DNA of 23,254 bases from a virus. This document shows, piece after piece, positions 16,022 through 23,254 of the stretch. Location: the IMG/VR virus record IMGVR_UViG_3300008448_000680, positions 1 to 23,254 of that record; one strand, written 5' to 3'. The notes beneath the pieces are model-generated. The model was given only the letters and a program-made list of their open reading frames with translations. It had not been told where the DNA came from and searched no databases. Position numbers and translations under genes: made by a program. The first letter of the stretch is position 1, and every line of letters starts with the position of its first letter.

Positions 16022-17608
16022 ATGGCAACAAGAGAACAACAAATAAAATCACGTCAAGAAAAATTTGCATTGTTTCAACAAAATGCACTACATTCAAATC
16101 GTCTAAGTAGTTTTAAAGCGGTTTCTATAGACATTGGAAAACGTTTATTAGGACAACTAGCAACATCATATACAGGTATTCCGCAAATAACGCCCATATT
16201 AAATTCAATTGATTTCTTTGCAAAAAATGGAGATAGAACTAAGTATTCAACATCACCATTTAATCAATTATATAATCTTCCAGGACGAGCATATAATGAT
16301 TTTAGATCTAGAAAATCAAATAGTACAACAACAATTTTTGGAAAATTTGATACTCAGGCCGGCCTCTCTGCAGATACTAGACTAGATGGTTTAGGTGCAT
16401 CGGTTGCTGCATCTGCTTTAGGTATTAAAGGCGTAGCTGATACATTAAAAAGTTTTAAAGGTGCTGCATATTTAGCTGCAACAATTTTTCCTGGTGGTAT
16501 ATACAATGTTTTTAATCGAGATTCATTTGGTACTTTCGGGTATGGTTGGGGAGATCACGGAAATCCAGATGCATTTAAACTAGATTTCACATTACGTAGT
16601 CACATACACACGGGATGGAAATATGGAAAAACTACAACAGATGCAGATGGAAATACAATAATAACAAAAGGAGAATGGGGAACTGGTCTTAATCCGTTAT
16701 TTAAAGTAATACCATTCCGCGGCGATCGTGTAAACGTTATTGATTTTCGTAAATCAGTAAGTTTAAAAGATGTATATCGTTGGTCTACATTTTTTTCTAA
16801 AAGCAAAAAACAATGGCTTAATAATGCTGCGGGAGAATTAGGCGAAACAAAAGATTTTATTAAGTTTTATTTTACTGGGCCTAAATTATCTCCAAATGCC
16901 ATCAATGATAGAACTATAACAGATGATGTAATTGTATTCAGAGCAACGATTGATGGCGTAACAGATACATTTAATCCATCATGGAATCCCGTTTCTATGA
17001 TCGGCCGTGCAGATCAAAATTATCATTATCAATCATTTTCTAGAGACATAAGTTTAGATTTCACTATTTATGCAACTAGTAGAGATGAATTAAAACCAAT
17101 TTATAGAAAATTAAATGCATTAGCTGGTTATACCACACCTGATTATTCCGCACAAAAAAGCATTGGATTAGTTGGTTCTTGGATGCGTATAACCGTAGGA
17201 GATTTATTTTTTCAAGTGCCAGCTGTTATTACTTCATTATCATATACATTTGGTGATGCAGATTCGCCTTGGGAAATTAATATTGAAGATGATCCAGAAA
17301 ATATGCAAGTTCCACTTAAAATTGGAGTATCAGTTGGATTTGGTGTTATTACTGATTGGCTTCCACAAAAAGGTGGTCAATTCTATTCATTGACAAAACG
17401 TTATGATGAATTTGGTCCATTACCTGGAAATGATAATTGGTTAAGTGATGTTGTAACAGATCGTCCAGATGATTTACAAAGTGTAATTTATAGAATACGA
17501 CAAGAAGCTAGAGACTTAAAACGAGATAAAGATAAAATAGGATCAACGGGTGATCCAAAAGCAAAAGAAACTGGAATTACTGCAGAAAGTCAACTAGAAA
17601 ACGAATAA
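16022..17608 (+). CDS. Baseplate tube-cap / tube-initiator protein (gp48/gp54-like)
   Basis: 528 residues. The first about 250 residues are helical and Gly/Ala-rich with an Arg/Lys/Gln-rich start. Residues about 300-440 carry the recognisable part: FRATIDGVTDTFNPSWNPVS, MIGRADQNYHYQSFSRDISL, YATSRDELKPIYRKLNALAG, then WMRITVGDLFFQVPAVITSL and DDPENMQVPLKIGVSVGF. This pattern (GR.D..Y.Y, f.iya.sr.EL.piy.KLn.L, GD) is that of tube-like baseplate proteins on which the tail tube starts, as T4 gp48 and gp54 do. Whether it stands for gp48, gp54 or both cannot be decided. There is no strong ribosome-binding site and the start lies 2 bases after the tape-measure stop, which suggests coupled, low-level translation suited to six copies per virion. 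Confidence 0.8.
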   Translation: MATREQQIKSRQEKFALFQQNALHSNRLSSFKAVSIDIGKRLLGQLATSYTGIPQITPILNSIDFFAKNGDRTKYSTSPFNQLYNLPGRAYNDFRSRKSNSTTTIFGKFDTQAGLSADTRLDGLGASVAASALGIKGVADTLKSFKGAAYLAATIFPGGIYNVFNRDSFGTFGYGWGDHGNPDAFKLDFTLRSHIHTGWKYGKTTTDADGNTIITKGEWGTGLNPLFKVIPFRGDRVNVIDFRKSVSLKDVYRWSTFFSKSKKQWLNNAAGELGETKDFIKFYFTGPKLSPNAINDRTITDDVIVFRATIDGVTDTFNPSWNPVSMIGRADQNYHYQSFSRDISLDFTIYATSRDELKPIYRKLNALAGYTTPDYSAQKSIGLVGSWMRITVGDLFFQVPAVITSLSYTFGDADSPWEINIEDDPENMQVPLKIGVSVGFGVITDWLPQKGGQFYSLTKRYDEFGPLPGNDNWLSDVVTDRPDDLQSVIYRIRQEARDLKRDKDKIGSTGDPKAKETGITAESQLENE

Positions 17609-17633
17609 AAAAAACATATTAATTGGTATAATA

Positions 17634-17918
17634 ATGAGATATATTTTCAAAACAATAAAAACTAGTTCAGACAAAACTAGATTACAGACAACCCTTCCTC
17701 CTAATATATTTGGCGGAACGTTCATAGAAACTATTTCGTTAGAACGTTTAGATGTTCTAGCAAAAGATTTTTATAATGATCCATCAATGTGGTGGGTTAT
17801 TGCATCAGCTAATAGTTTAGGAAAAGGGTCATTGGTAATACCACCGGGTACTATATTAAGAATACCAAACGTAAGTGATGCAGCAACAAATGTTATACGA
17901 TTAAATTCAACAAGATGA
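17634..17918 (+). CDS. LysM-like small baseplate protein (gp53 / tail protein X type)
   Basis: 94 residues. Residues about 39-79 form a LysM-like module: LDVLAKDFYNDPSMWWVIA, ASANSLGKGSL, then IPPGTILRIP. This matches the LysM domains in T4 gp53 and in short tail proteins of the gpX kind, which join hub and wedge or bind at the tube-hub junction. There is no clear ribosome-binding site. The upstream 25 bases contain CATATTAAT, a weak relative of the motif seen elsewhere. The stop overlaps the hub gene by ATGA, so the two are translationally coupled. The choice between a gp53 and a gpX role is not settled. Confidence 0.78.
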   Translation: MRYIFKTIKTSSDKTRLQTTLPPNIFGGTFIETISLERLDVLAKDFYNDPSMWWVIASANSLGKGSLVIPPGTILRIPNVSDAATNVIRLNSTR

Positions 17919-20173
17919 GTCAAATATTTTTTTCACAGATTAATGAAAGTTTACAACAAGAATTAAATGCTCGCGGCCGTGCTGGCATAACTGATCGTAG
18001 TGAATCGGCACTGCGATACATGATAGAAAAAATAGCAAATGTTTCTGTAACAGCTTATGAAGGAAATAAACGAGATAAAAATAAAATTGTTCATGTTTTA
18101 GGAGGACGAGAAGTATTAACAGGACAATATAATCCAGGCGGCCCTGACGGATTTTTAACAGATAAATCATATAAAATTAAAGAACAGCGTTGGGTTGTTA
18201 GCAATGAATCAATTATAAAAGCACAACTAGAATCTGCTCAAGCTGGATCTGCTCAAACCGGATCGTTGCAATCAATATTAAAAGAAAATGAAAAAACATA
18301 TATAGATCGTTCAAAAAAAATACCTCCATTTATTACACAAGCAGCACTACAAGTCAATGATAATACAAAAGGAACAACAAATAAAGCAACAATTAGTATT
18401 ACAATTCCTAATCCGGAACGAGATTTGAATTTTATGGAAGGAATTTATGCTCGTCCTGGTCGTTATTGTCTTCTACGGATTGAACACCCAGAATCTGCTT
18501 TATTAACAAGAACCGGTTCTTTCGGAGGAATGTTAACAGAATCTGCATTGCCAAATAGGAAATTAATTAAAGAACGATATCCAGAAGCTGATTCAGAATA
18601 TGATGAATTGCGAAAAATGAATAAACTGCAGTTCGAAGGAGTTATAACTGCATTTGAATATTCATATAATCAAGATGGTACTGTTTCAATGACAGTATAT
18701 ATTCTAGGAACTAGTCAGATTTATACGGATATGACCATGATTATGCAAACCGGTAAAGATGATAATGCTTTAGATAAAGAAAATAATACAATAACTTCTG
18801 GTTCAAATTTCTACAATGAAATTTATAAAGAAGTACAATCTAGATTTGAAATAGCAATTGGAAAAAAACAACCATCTGATCAATATTATGCATTTAATGC
18901 ATTGAAGCTTGATACGGCAGGTTTAGACGAAGCATTGATTAATACTCCCGATTGGTATTATTGGAATTTTCGTACAATAGCAGGAACAAATCCTCAATAT
19001 ATAACATTATCTTATTTAATTAATTTTATTAATGTAAAAATTTTAAGCAAATTGAAAACAGTTGCAGCACAACCTGCTATAAGATGCGGAAACGAATTTA
19101 CATCATGTTTTTCAAACTATTTTGAACATTTATGTTCTGCGGAACCAGAAAATATATTATTATTATCAAATTCAACTTCAAATGAAGATCCAAACTGGAA
19201 ATATAAAACAGATATGTACGGGCAAAAGAATTGGTTTAGAAAAGAAAGTTTTAAAGACGATGAACCATTTTTTTATAACTATTCAAAATTACAAGAAAAA
19301 GAAAAACGAGAAAATTTAGGATATCCTGCAAACATACTAATTAGTATGAATTTAATTAAAACAATACAAGATTCAATTTTATCTGCAGATAAGAAAACAT
19401 TTACTGTTTCTATGTTTTTAGAAAAATTAAGTGCTAGAATTTCAACAGCAACGGGTGGTGCAATAAATATGAAGTTAGTTACTGATCCGGAAGATGATAC
19501 AATATTATATTATCGAGATGCAAATTGGTTTAAATTAGATCCAGTACAACCATTTAGTTTACCAATGTATGCATCTCATCCTAACGGTAGTGTTATTAGA
19601 GATTTTAAATTAAGTAGTAAACTTCCTAGTAATGCTCAAAGTTTAATGTATTCTATTAATAGTACAGATAAAGTTACTGAAGATAAATTAGGTCCATATA
19701 TTAGTTTCATGTACAATAACGGTACTTCCTTAAGATCACCAGGAACATTTAATGAAACGGTAACATATGGCGGTAACGCAGAATTAACAAAACAATTGGC
19801 TGGTGAGTATTTTGCAACTCATATAAAATATCGAGATCAACTTTTAAAAGCTCGAGAAGAATTTGGTTCAGATCCAACAAATAAAACAAAACAATCTCAG
19901 CTACAAGTTGCATTATCAAAATATATACAGTATCCAAAACCTACTATACAACAAACTAATCAAGTATCTGCTCCAACATTTCCAATTGAAGCTGAATTTA
20001 CAATTGATGGGATTAATGGTTTACGTTATGGAGATGTTTTAGATTTTCCTGTATTACCAGATAAATATAAAATAAATACTACATTTACTATTAAAAGTTT
20101 AACACATAATGTTACAACTGAAGGTGAGTGGACTACTCAAGTTTCATGTATGATGATGCCAAAATTTGATTAA
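17915..20173 (+). CDS. Baseplate central hub protein (gp27-like)
   Basis: 752 residues. Tube-fold hub signatures: ISITIPNPERDLNFMEGIYA, RPGRYCLLRIEHPESALL, then LQFEGVITAFEYSYNQDGTV and SMTVYILGTSQIYTDM, the usual two-part hub beta-barrel. The C-terminus has INGLRYGDVLDFPVLPDKYK, then FTIKSLTHNVTTEGEWTTQV, the pattern (GI.yGd..., LP..Y..., F.I..l.H.v....W.T) that ends many hub proteins. An insertion between about 330 and 600 is specific to this lineage. I see no lysozyme or peptidase motif, so any cell-wall-cutting spike must be encoded elsewhere. The start overlaps the LysM-like gene by 4 bases (ATGA). Confidence 0.82.
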   Translation: MSQIFFSQINESLQQELNARGRAGITDRSESALRYMIEKIANVSVTAYEGNKRDKNKIVHVLGGREVLTGQYNPGGPDGFLTDKSYKIKEQRWVVSNESIIKAQLESAQAGSAQTGSLQSILKENEKTYIDRSKKIPPFITQAALQVNDNTKGTTNKATISITIPNPERDLNFMEGIYARPGRYCLLRIEHPESALLTRTGSFGGMLTESALPNRKLIKERYPEADSEYDELRKMNKLQFEGVITAFEYSYNQDGTVSMTVYILGTSQIYTDMTMIMQTGKDDNALDKENNTITSGSNFYNEIYKEVQSRFEIAIGKKQPSDQYYAFNALKLDTAGLDEALINTPDWYYWNFRTIAGTNPQYITLSYLINFINVKILSKLKTVAAQPAIRCGNEFTSCFSNYFEHLCSAEPENILLLSNSTSNEDPNWKYKTDMYGQKNWFRKESFKDDEPFFYNYSKLQEKEKRENLGYPANILISMNLIKTIQDSILSADKKTFTVSMFLEKLSARISTATGGAINMKLVTDPEDDTILYYRDANWFKLDPVQPFSLPMYASHPNGSVIRDFKLSSKLPSNAQSLMYSINSTDKVTEDKLGPYISFMYNNGTSLRSPGTFNETVTYGGNAELTKQLAGEYFATHIKYRDQLLKAREEFGSDPTNKTKQSQLQVALSKYIQYPKPTIQQTNQVSAPTFPIEAEFTIDGINGLRYGDVLDFPVLPDKYKINTTFTIKSLTHNVTTEGEWTTQVSCMMMPKFD

Positions 20174-20174
20174 T

Positions 20175-20789
20175 ATGCCTAGAAAAAAATTAAAATATAA
20201 AGAATCAGAAATTCAAAAGAATTTATATACATTTGGTGACGAATGGATGACTGAAGATAAACAAGAATATAAAGGTTTGTATCATAAATATACTGAAACA
20301 AATGAAACGTATACTAGAGGTACTTGGGATGAATCTTTATCAAAACTATTAGTTCCATTGATAAAAATACCTAATTTAGTACGTACATATCAAAATATAC
20401 GTCCACAACGGCAAGTAACTAGAAATGAAATTCTACCTATACAAATTTCAATTTCTGCAGAAGATATAAAACAAGGATATATTTCTAGATATTTTTTAAA
20501 AAAAGCTAACGAATTAATATTTTTAGAAATTTCAGAAGATCAATATAGAACATATGGTACTAAAATAGATGATAATCTTTATATAGCAGCAACATGTAAA
20601 TGGTATATAACAGGCCCCGTTGAATCAAAAAATTTGCCGATAAAAGTTCCTGGTGTTATTGAATTAAATACAAAAGAAATACAAAGAATGGAACAAACTT
20701 TACCGGGTATTTCAAAAAAATTAACAAATCCATTACAATATTATACAGACACTGATTTTGTAGTCCCGCGCGATATCAATCTTGGATAA
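20175..20789 (+). CDS. Unnamed, probably virion-associated protein next to the hub
   Basis: 204 residues from the ATG two bases after the hub stop; an earlier TTG (20166) inside the hub gene is less likely. It begins with a basic stretch (PRKKLKYK). Striking segments are GDEWMTEDKQEYKGLYHKY, then TYTRGTWDESLSKLLVPL, and a C-terminus with PLQYYTDTDFVVPRDINLG. I have the impression of seeing proteins of this pattern near baseplate genes of environmental T4-like phages, but I know no assigned function. No Cys pair, membrane segment or enzyme motif is visible. Context suggests a baseplate or neck component. Its TAA is in the same frame as the following polymerase gene. Confidence 0.82.
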   Translation: MPRKKLKYKESEIQKNLYTFGDEWMTEDKQEYKGLYHKYTETNETYTRGTWDESLSKLLVPLIKIPNLVRTYQNIRPQRQVTRNEILPIQISISAEDIKQGYISRYFLKKANELIFLEISEDQYRTYGTKIDDNLYIAATCKWYITGPVESKNLPIKVPGVIELNTKEIQRMEQTLPGISKKLTNPLQYYTDTDFVVPRDINLG

Positions 20790-20802
20790 TTGCAATTTTT
20801 TT

Positions 20803-20811
20803 CATATTATA
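20803..20811 (+). promoter_or_regulatory. Possible degenerate promoter motif CATATTATA before the polymerase
   Basis: CATATTATA lies 14 bases upstream of the ATG at 20817, in the only non-coding bases between the tail genes and the polymerase. It differs from CATATTTATA by one missing T. No ribosome-binding site follows. Weak. Confidence 0.25.
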
Positions 20812-20816
20812 CTAGT

Positions 20817-22142
20817 ATGATACTAGATCATGAACAAGATGTACTAAACATATTAGAGCAATGTGTTTCTAATAAAACATTACTTGTTCCTATATTTTCT
20901 AGTCCCATAATACATGTTTCGCAAAATCCATTAGTTGCAATATACATATATACTGCTGCAAATGATGAATGCATTATTCCGTTACGGCATACTGAACAAC
21001 TAAGGGGCTTTTCACAACATGTAACTGCATTTTTGCAATTAGAGAATATCTTTGTTCATGATAAGAAGCAGTGGCTTCAAATCGGAGGTAATGATGCTGT
21101 ATGGGATGTAAAAACATTGTGGTGGTATACATATGGAGAAGCATATGAAGAAGGACATTATCCAACTGCTGCTCATCAATTTTATTGGCGCAGACATAAT
21201 GCAATGCCCCATGTTAATGCAATAGTCCCATTACAAAAACATTTTGAAATGTGTCAAAAGATTCGACACTATGCTTGGCCGATGTGTGCAAATGCAGAAA
21301 TGTCCGATTCATACGTTAAGTTCAATGCAACATATCCGCGTGTATTTGCTATTATTGAATCTGCAGGATTACAAGTTACAGAAGAGTTCCGTATGCCAGA
21401 GATTGTAAAAGAAGGACGAGTTTATTCACAATACAATTATCATACCGTAACAGGTCGACCTAGTAATGCATTTCGAGGATTCAATTTTGCAGCAATGAAT
21501 AAAGAAGATGGCACACGAGCAGCTTTTTGTAGTCGTTTTAAAAATGGAGCACTTGTTGAAATGGACTTTGATTCATATCATGTTAGATTGATTGCAAAAC
21601 TTATTGGATACGAATTTCCAACAGCATCGATACATGATTATTTAGGACAATTTTATTTCGGAGTAACGGAATTAACTGAAGAACAACGTGCAGAAAGCAA
21701 ACAGATTACATTTCGATTACTTTATGGCGGTATAGATTCAGAGTTTTTATCAATACCATTTTTCCGGCAAGTAAACGCATTTATATATGAGTTATGGGCT
21801 AAATGGAAATCAAAGCATTATGTAGAAACGCCTGTTCTTAAACGGCGCCTAACTGCAGATGCATTGAAAAATATGACTGCAAATAAATTATTTAATTACT
21901 ATTTACAAGCAACAGAAACAGAAGTATCTGTACAAAAATTGCAACAAGTACAAAGCATATTAAAATCATATCAAAGCAGTATGATACTTTATACATATGA
22001 TTCAGTACTATTTGATGTTGAATTTTCAGAAGCAAAAAACTTATTGCCTCAAATCAAGAACATGTTAGAACATGGAAATTTTCCGGTTAAATGTAAAGTT
22101 GGTAATACATATGATATGTTACATTATATTTATATTAAATGA
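20817..22142 (+). CDS. Compact divergent family-A (Pol I-like) DNA polymerase
   Basis: 441 residues from the ATG; a TTG at 20790 is the alternative. Palm motifs in order: an arginine-rich lead-in (TGRPSNAFRGFNF), motif A LVEMDFDSYHVRLIA (Asp250), motif B R291-K295-F299-Y303-G304 with exact Pol I O-helix spacing, and motif C LYTYDSVLFDV (Asp395). Both metal-binding aspartates are kept. Pol I's motif A DYSQIELR is DFDSYHVR, and motif C HDE is YDS. The A-to-C distance is about 145 residues against 175 in Taq, so the fingers are short. The N-terminal about 170 residues look like a decayed 3'-5' exonuclease (VHDKKQWL, DVKTLWWYTYG) without the DxE motif. It is probably the phage replicase or a gap-filling enzyme. 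No ribosome-binding site is seen. It overlaps the next gene by ATGA. Confidence 0.85.
   Translation: MILDHEQDVLNILEQCVSNKTLLVPIFSSPIIHVSQNPLVAIYIYTAANDECIIPLRHTEQLRGFSQHVTAFLQLENIFVHDKKQWLQIGGNDAVWDVKTLWWYTYGEAYEEGHYPTAAHQFYWRRHNAMPHVNAIVPLQKHFEMCQKIRHYAWPMCANAEMSDSYVKFNATYPRVFAIIESAGLQVTEEFRMPEIVKEGRVYSQYNYHTVTGRPSNAFRGFNFAAMNKEDGTRAAFCSRFKNGALVEMDFDSYHVRLIAKLIGYEFPTASIHDYLGQFYFGVTELTEEQRAESKQITFRLLYGGIDSEFLSIPFFRQVNAFIYELWAKWKSKHYVETPVLKRRLTADALKNMTANKLFNYYLQATETEVSVQKLQQVQSILKSYQSSMILYTYDSVLFDVEFSEAKNLLPQIKNMLEHGNFPVKCKVGNTYDMLHYIYIK
22126..22133 (+). promoter_or_regulatory. ATATTTAT copy at the end of the polymerase gene
   Basis: An exact 8-mer lies 13 bases before the endonuclease ATG but inside codons for HYIYIK of the polymerase. 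It could be a coding coincidence or could drive the endonuclease gene. Confidence 0.2.
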
Positions 22143-22690
22143 ATTATAAACAAATATATCAACAATTGATAGCTCGCGCAAAAAATGAAACGCGCGTAAA
22201 AAATAATCATATCTATTATGAACAACATCATATTATTCCAGAATGTTTAGGGGGTATTAATGATGTAATAAATTTAGTATATTTAACCGCACGTGAACAT
22301 TATGTAGCACATAAATTACTTTGTGAAATATATCCAGATAATGATAAGTTACATTATGCATTGTGGAGAATGATGAATCCACAAAATAAACGGCATATTC
22401 GTAGTTATAATATTAGTTCGCGCGAATATGAGCGACGTAAAAAAATTCAACAAGAAAAAGTTAGGAACTTGGGATTATCTAATAAAGGTCGTAATATTTC
22501 TGATGAAACAAAAAGCAAAATCCGCGAAAAACGAAAATTGCAAATAATAACGCAAGAAACAAAAAATAAAATAAGTTATACATTAAAAAATAAAGCAAAA
22601 AATAAAATATCATGTCCTCATTGTGATAAAATTGGCAGTCCGTCACAAATGAAACGTTGGCATTTTTTAAATTGTAAAAATATAGTTTAA
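22139..22690 (+). CDS. HNH homing endonuclease (free-standing)
   Basis: 183 residues. The HNH core is plain: EQHHIIPECLGGINDVINLV (His30-His31, Asn45) followed by LTAREHYVAHKLL (His54, His58). Downstream are two NUMOD3-like DNA-binding helices (NISDETKSKIREKRK and TQETKNKISYTLKNK). The C-terminus has a candidate zinc-binding finger Cys159-x2-Cys162...His175-x3-Cys179 with the MKRWHF context common in phage homing enzymes. The ATG overlaps the polymerase stop by ATGA. Such genes are selfish elements that cut alleles lacking them and spread by recombination. The natural target is usually near the insertion site, here the polymerase or the 22736 gene. The target is inferred from position. Confidence 0.92.
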   Translation: MNYKQIYQQLIARAKNETRVKNNHIYYEQHHIIPECLGGINDVINLVYLTAREHYVAHKLLCEIYPDNDKLHYALWRMMNPQNKRHIRSYNISSREYERRKKIQQEKVRNLGLSNKGRNISDETKSKIREKRKLQIITQETKNKISYTLKNKAKNKISCPHCDKIGSPSQMKRWHFLNCKNIV

Positions 22691-22703
22691 ATAAACTACG
22701 TAA

Positions 22704-22711
22704 ATATTTAT
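22704..22711 (+). promoter_or_regulatory. Candidate late promoter motif ATATTTAT before the last gene
   Basis: The exact 8-mer begins 32 bases upstream of the ATG at 22736, the same distance as for the sheath gene, in a 45-base non-coding gap. No ribosome-binding site is visible between it and the start. Confidence 0.45.
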
Positions 22712-22735
22712 ATTAAAAATAAAAACTATCACAAT

Positions 22736-23254
22736 ATGAACATAGATTTAATTTTAACAGAATGGTGTTACAGACTACCAAAAGGTTATCCTTCAACCGC
22801 AAAAGACTATGAAGTGCTTTATCATGTTCTTTTAGAAGTAGCTAACATTTCAACAGATGAAGCTCGACAAATTGTAGAAAGAGCCAAAGGCAGTGCAAAA
22901 CAAATTATTACAGAAGCAATTCAATTTGATTCTATAGAAAATCAATTACTAGTAGATGCTATAACTACTGCTGGTAAATCAGAACAATTTCGCAAGTTTT
23001 TAAGTTTACTTCCAACAGAAGCAGATGCTGTTACATTACAATTTTTAAACAATCTACAACAAGAACAATGCAATCAGTTTGCTAGTATGTTGTATTCACA
23101 AACAGGCGTATCAGAAGAAGCATTAAATCAAGTAAATTTCCGTAGCGGATTAGCTTATGATTTATTTAGAATTGAACCAAAAGGTTTAGGAAAAGGCGAA
23201 ATCTTTTTAGCAACATTGATTGATGGAGCACAAATAAATGGAGGAGGTTCTTCA
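22736..23254 (+). CDS. N-terminal part of an unrecognised phage protein, runs off the window
   Basis: 173 codons from the ATG at 22736 are open to the last base. The start is preceded by a non-coding gap with a candidate promoter motif but no ribosome-binding site. It begins MNIDLILTEWCYRLPKGYPS, continues with a long helical region (about 30-130), and then FRSGLAYDLFRIEPKGLGKGEIFLATLIDGAQINGGGSS at the window edge. I do not know the function. The ending GKGE...L...GA...GGG.S recalls the stretch that in some phage proteins leads into a D...EVK nuclease core, but the decisive part lies beyond the window. It may be a virion or DNA-handling protein. Confidence 0.82.
   Translation, partial: MNIDLILTEWCYRLPKGYPSTAKDYEVLYHVLLEVANISTDEARQIVERAKGSAKQIITEAIQFDSIENQLLVDAITTAGKSEQFRKFLSLLPTEADAVTLQFLNNLQQEQCNQFASMLYSQTGVSEEALNQVNFRSGLAYDLFRIEPKGLGKGEIFLATLIDGAQINGGGSS

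Noticed and set aside
17915-20173. Lysozyme or peptidase domain in the hub protein
   Set aside because: I looked for catalytic motifs of the T4 gp5 lysozyme kind and saw none. The length is accounted for by hub beta domains and an insertion.
1-23254. tRNA genes, insertion sequences or integrase/attachment sites
   Set aside because: Non-coding gaps are at most about 90 bases and hold only terminators, motifs and ribosome-binding sites. No cloverleaf or transposase sequence was recognised.

Overview
The window is a densely packed, single-strand stretch (all genes on +) of a tailed phage with a contractile, T4-type tail. The DNA is AT-rich, there are no host-like genes, and most genes abut or overlap by 1-4 bases. 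The sheath (gp18), tube (gp19), gp26-like, tape-measure, gp48/gp54-like, LysM/gp53-like and hub (gp27-like) proteins identify a myovirus distantly related to T4. The host cannot be named from the sequence. Good AAAGGA/AAGGAG sites before the most abundantly needed proteins suggest a host that uses Shine-Dalgarno initiation.

Layout. 1-3944: the 3' part of a very large modular tail fibre with a YadA-head-like SHAEG repeat region. 3957-4247: a 96-residue unknown. 4248-9505: four tandem paralogous beta-helix proteins with a common G8-like N-terminus and a common C-terminus. 9553-9834: a small coiled-coil protein. 9871-13008: sheath and tube, each followed by a rho-independent terminator. 13100-14096: a gp26-like protein and an overlapping reading frame that has no ordinary start, a likely programmed +1 or -2 frameshift fusion just before the tape measure. 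14109-20173: tape measure, baseplate tube-cap protein, LysM-like protein and hub. 20175-20789: an unnamed protein that is probably virion-associated. 20817-22142: a compact, divergent family-A DNA polymerase. 22139-22690: an HNH homing endonuclease. 22736-end: the start of another phage gene, cut by the window.

How it works together. The fibre and the four adhesin-like proteins would make the host-contacting apparatus. Hub, LysM-like and tube-cap proteins build the baseplate on which tube and sheath polymerise to a length set by the tape measure, with the gp26-like/frameshift pair as probable assembly factors. In T4 the sheath/tube genes and the hub genes lie in separate clusters; here they are contiguous.

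A recurring 8-mer, ATATTTAT, sits 22-33 bases upstream of several start codons, twice directly after a terminator. It is a candidate phage-specific late promoter. The least ordinary items are the frameshift pair, the four-copy adhesin array, the perfect 84-bp duplication inside the fibre, and the polymerase with altered catalytic motifs sitting among tail genes.
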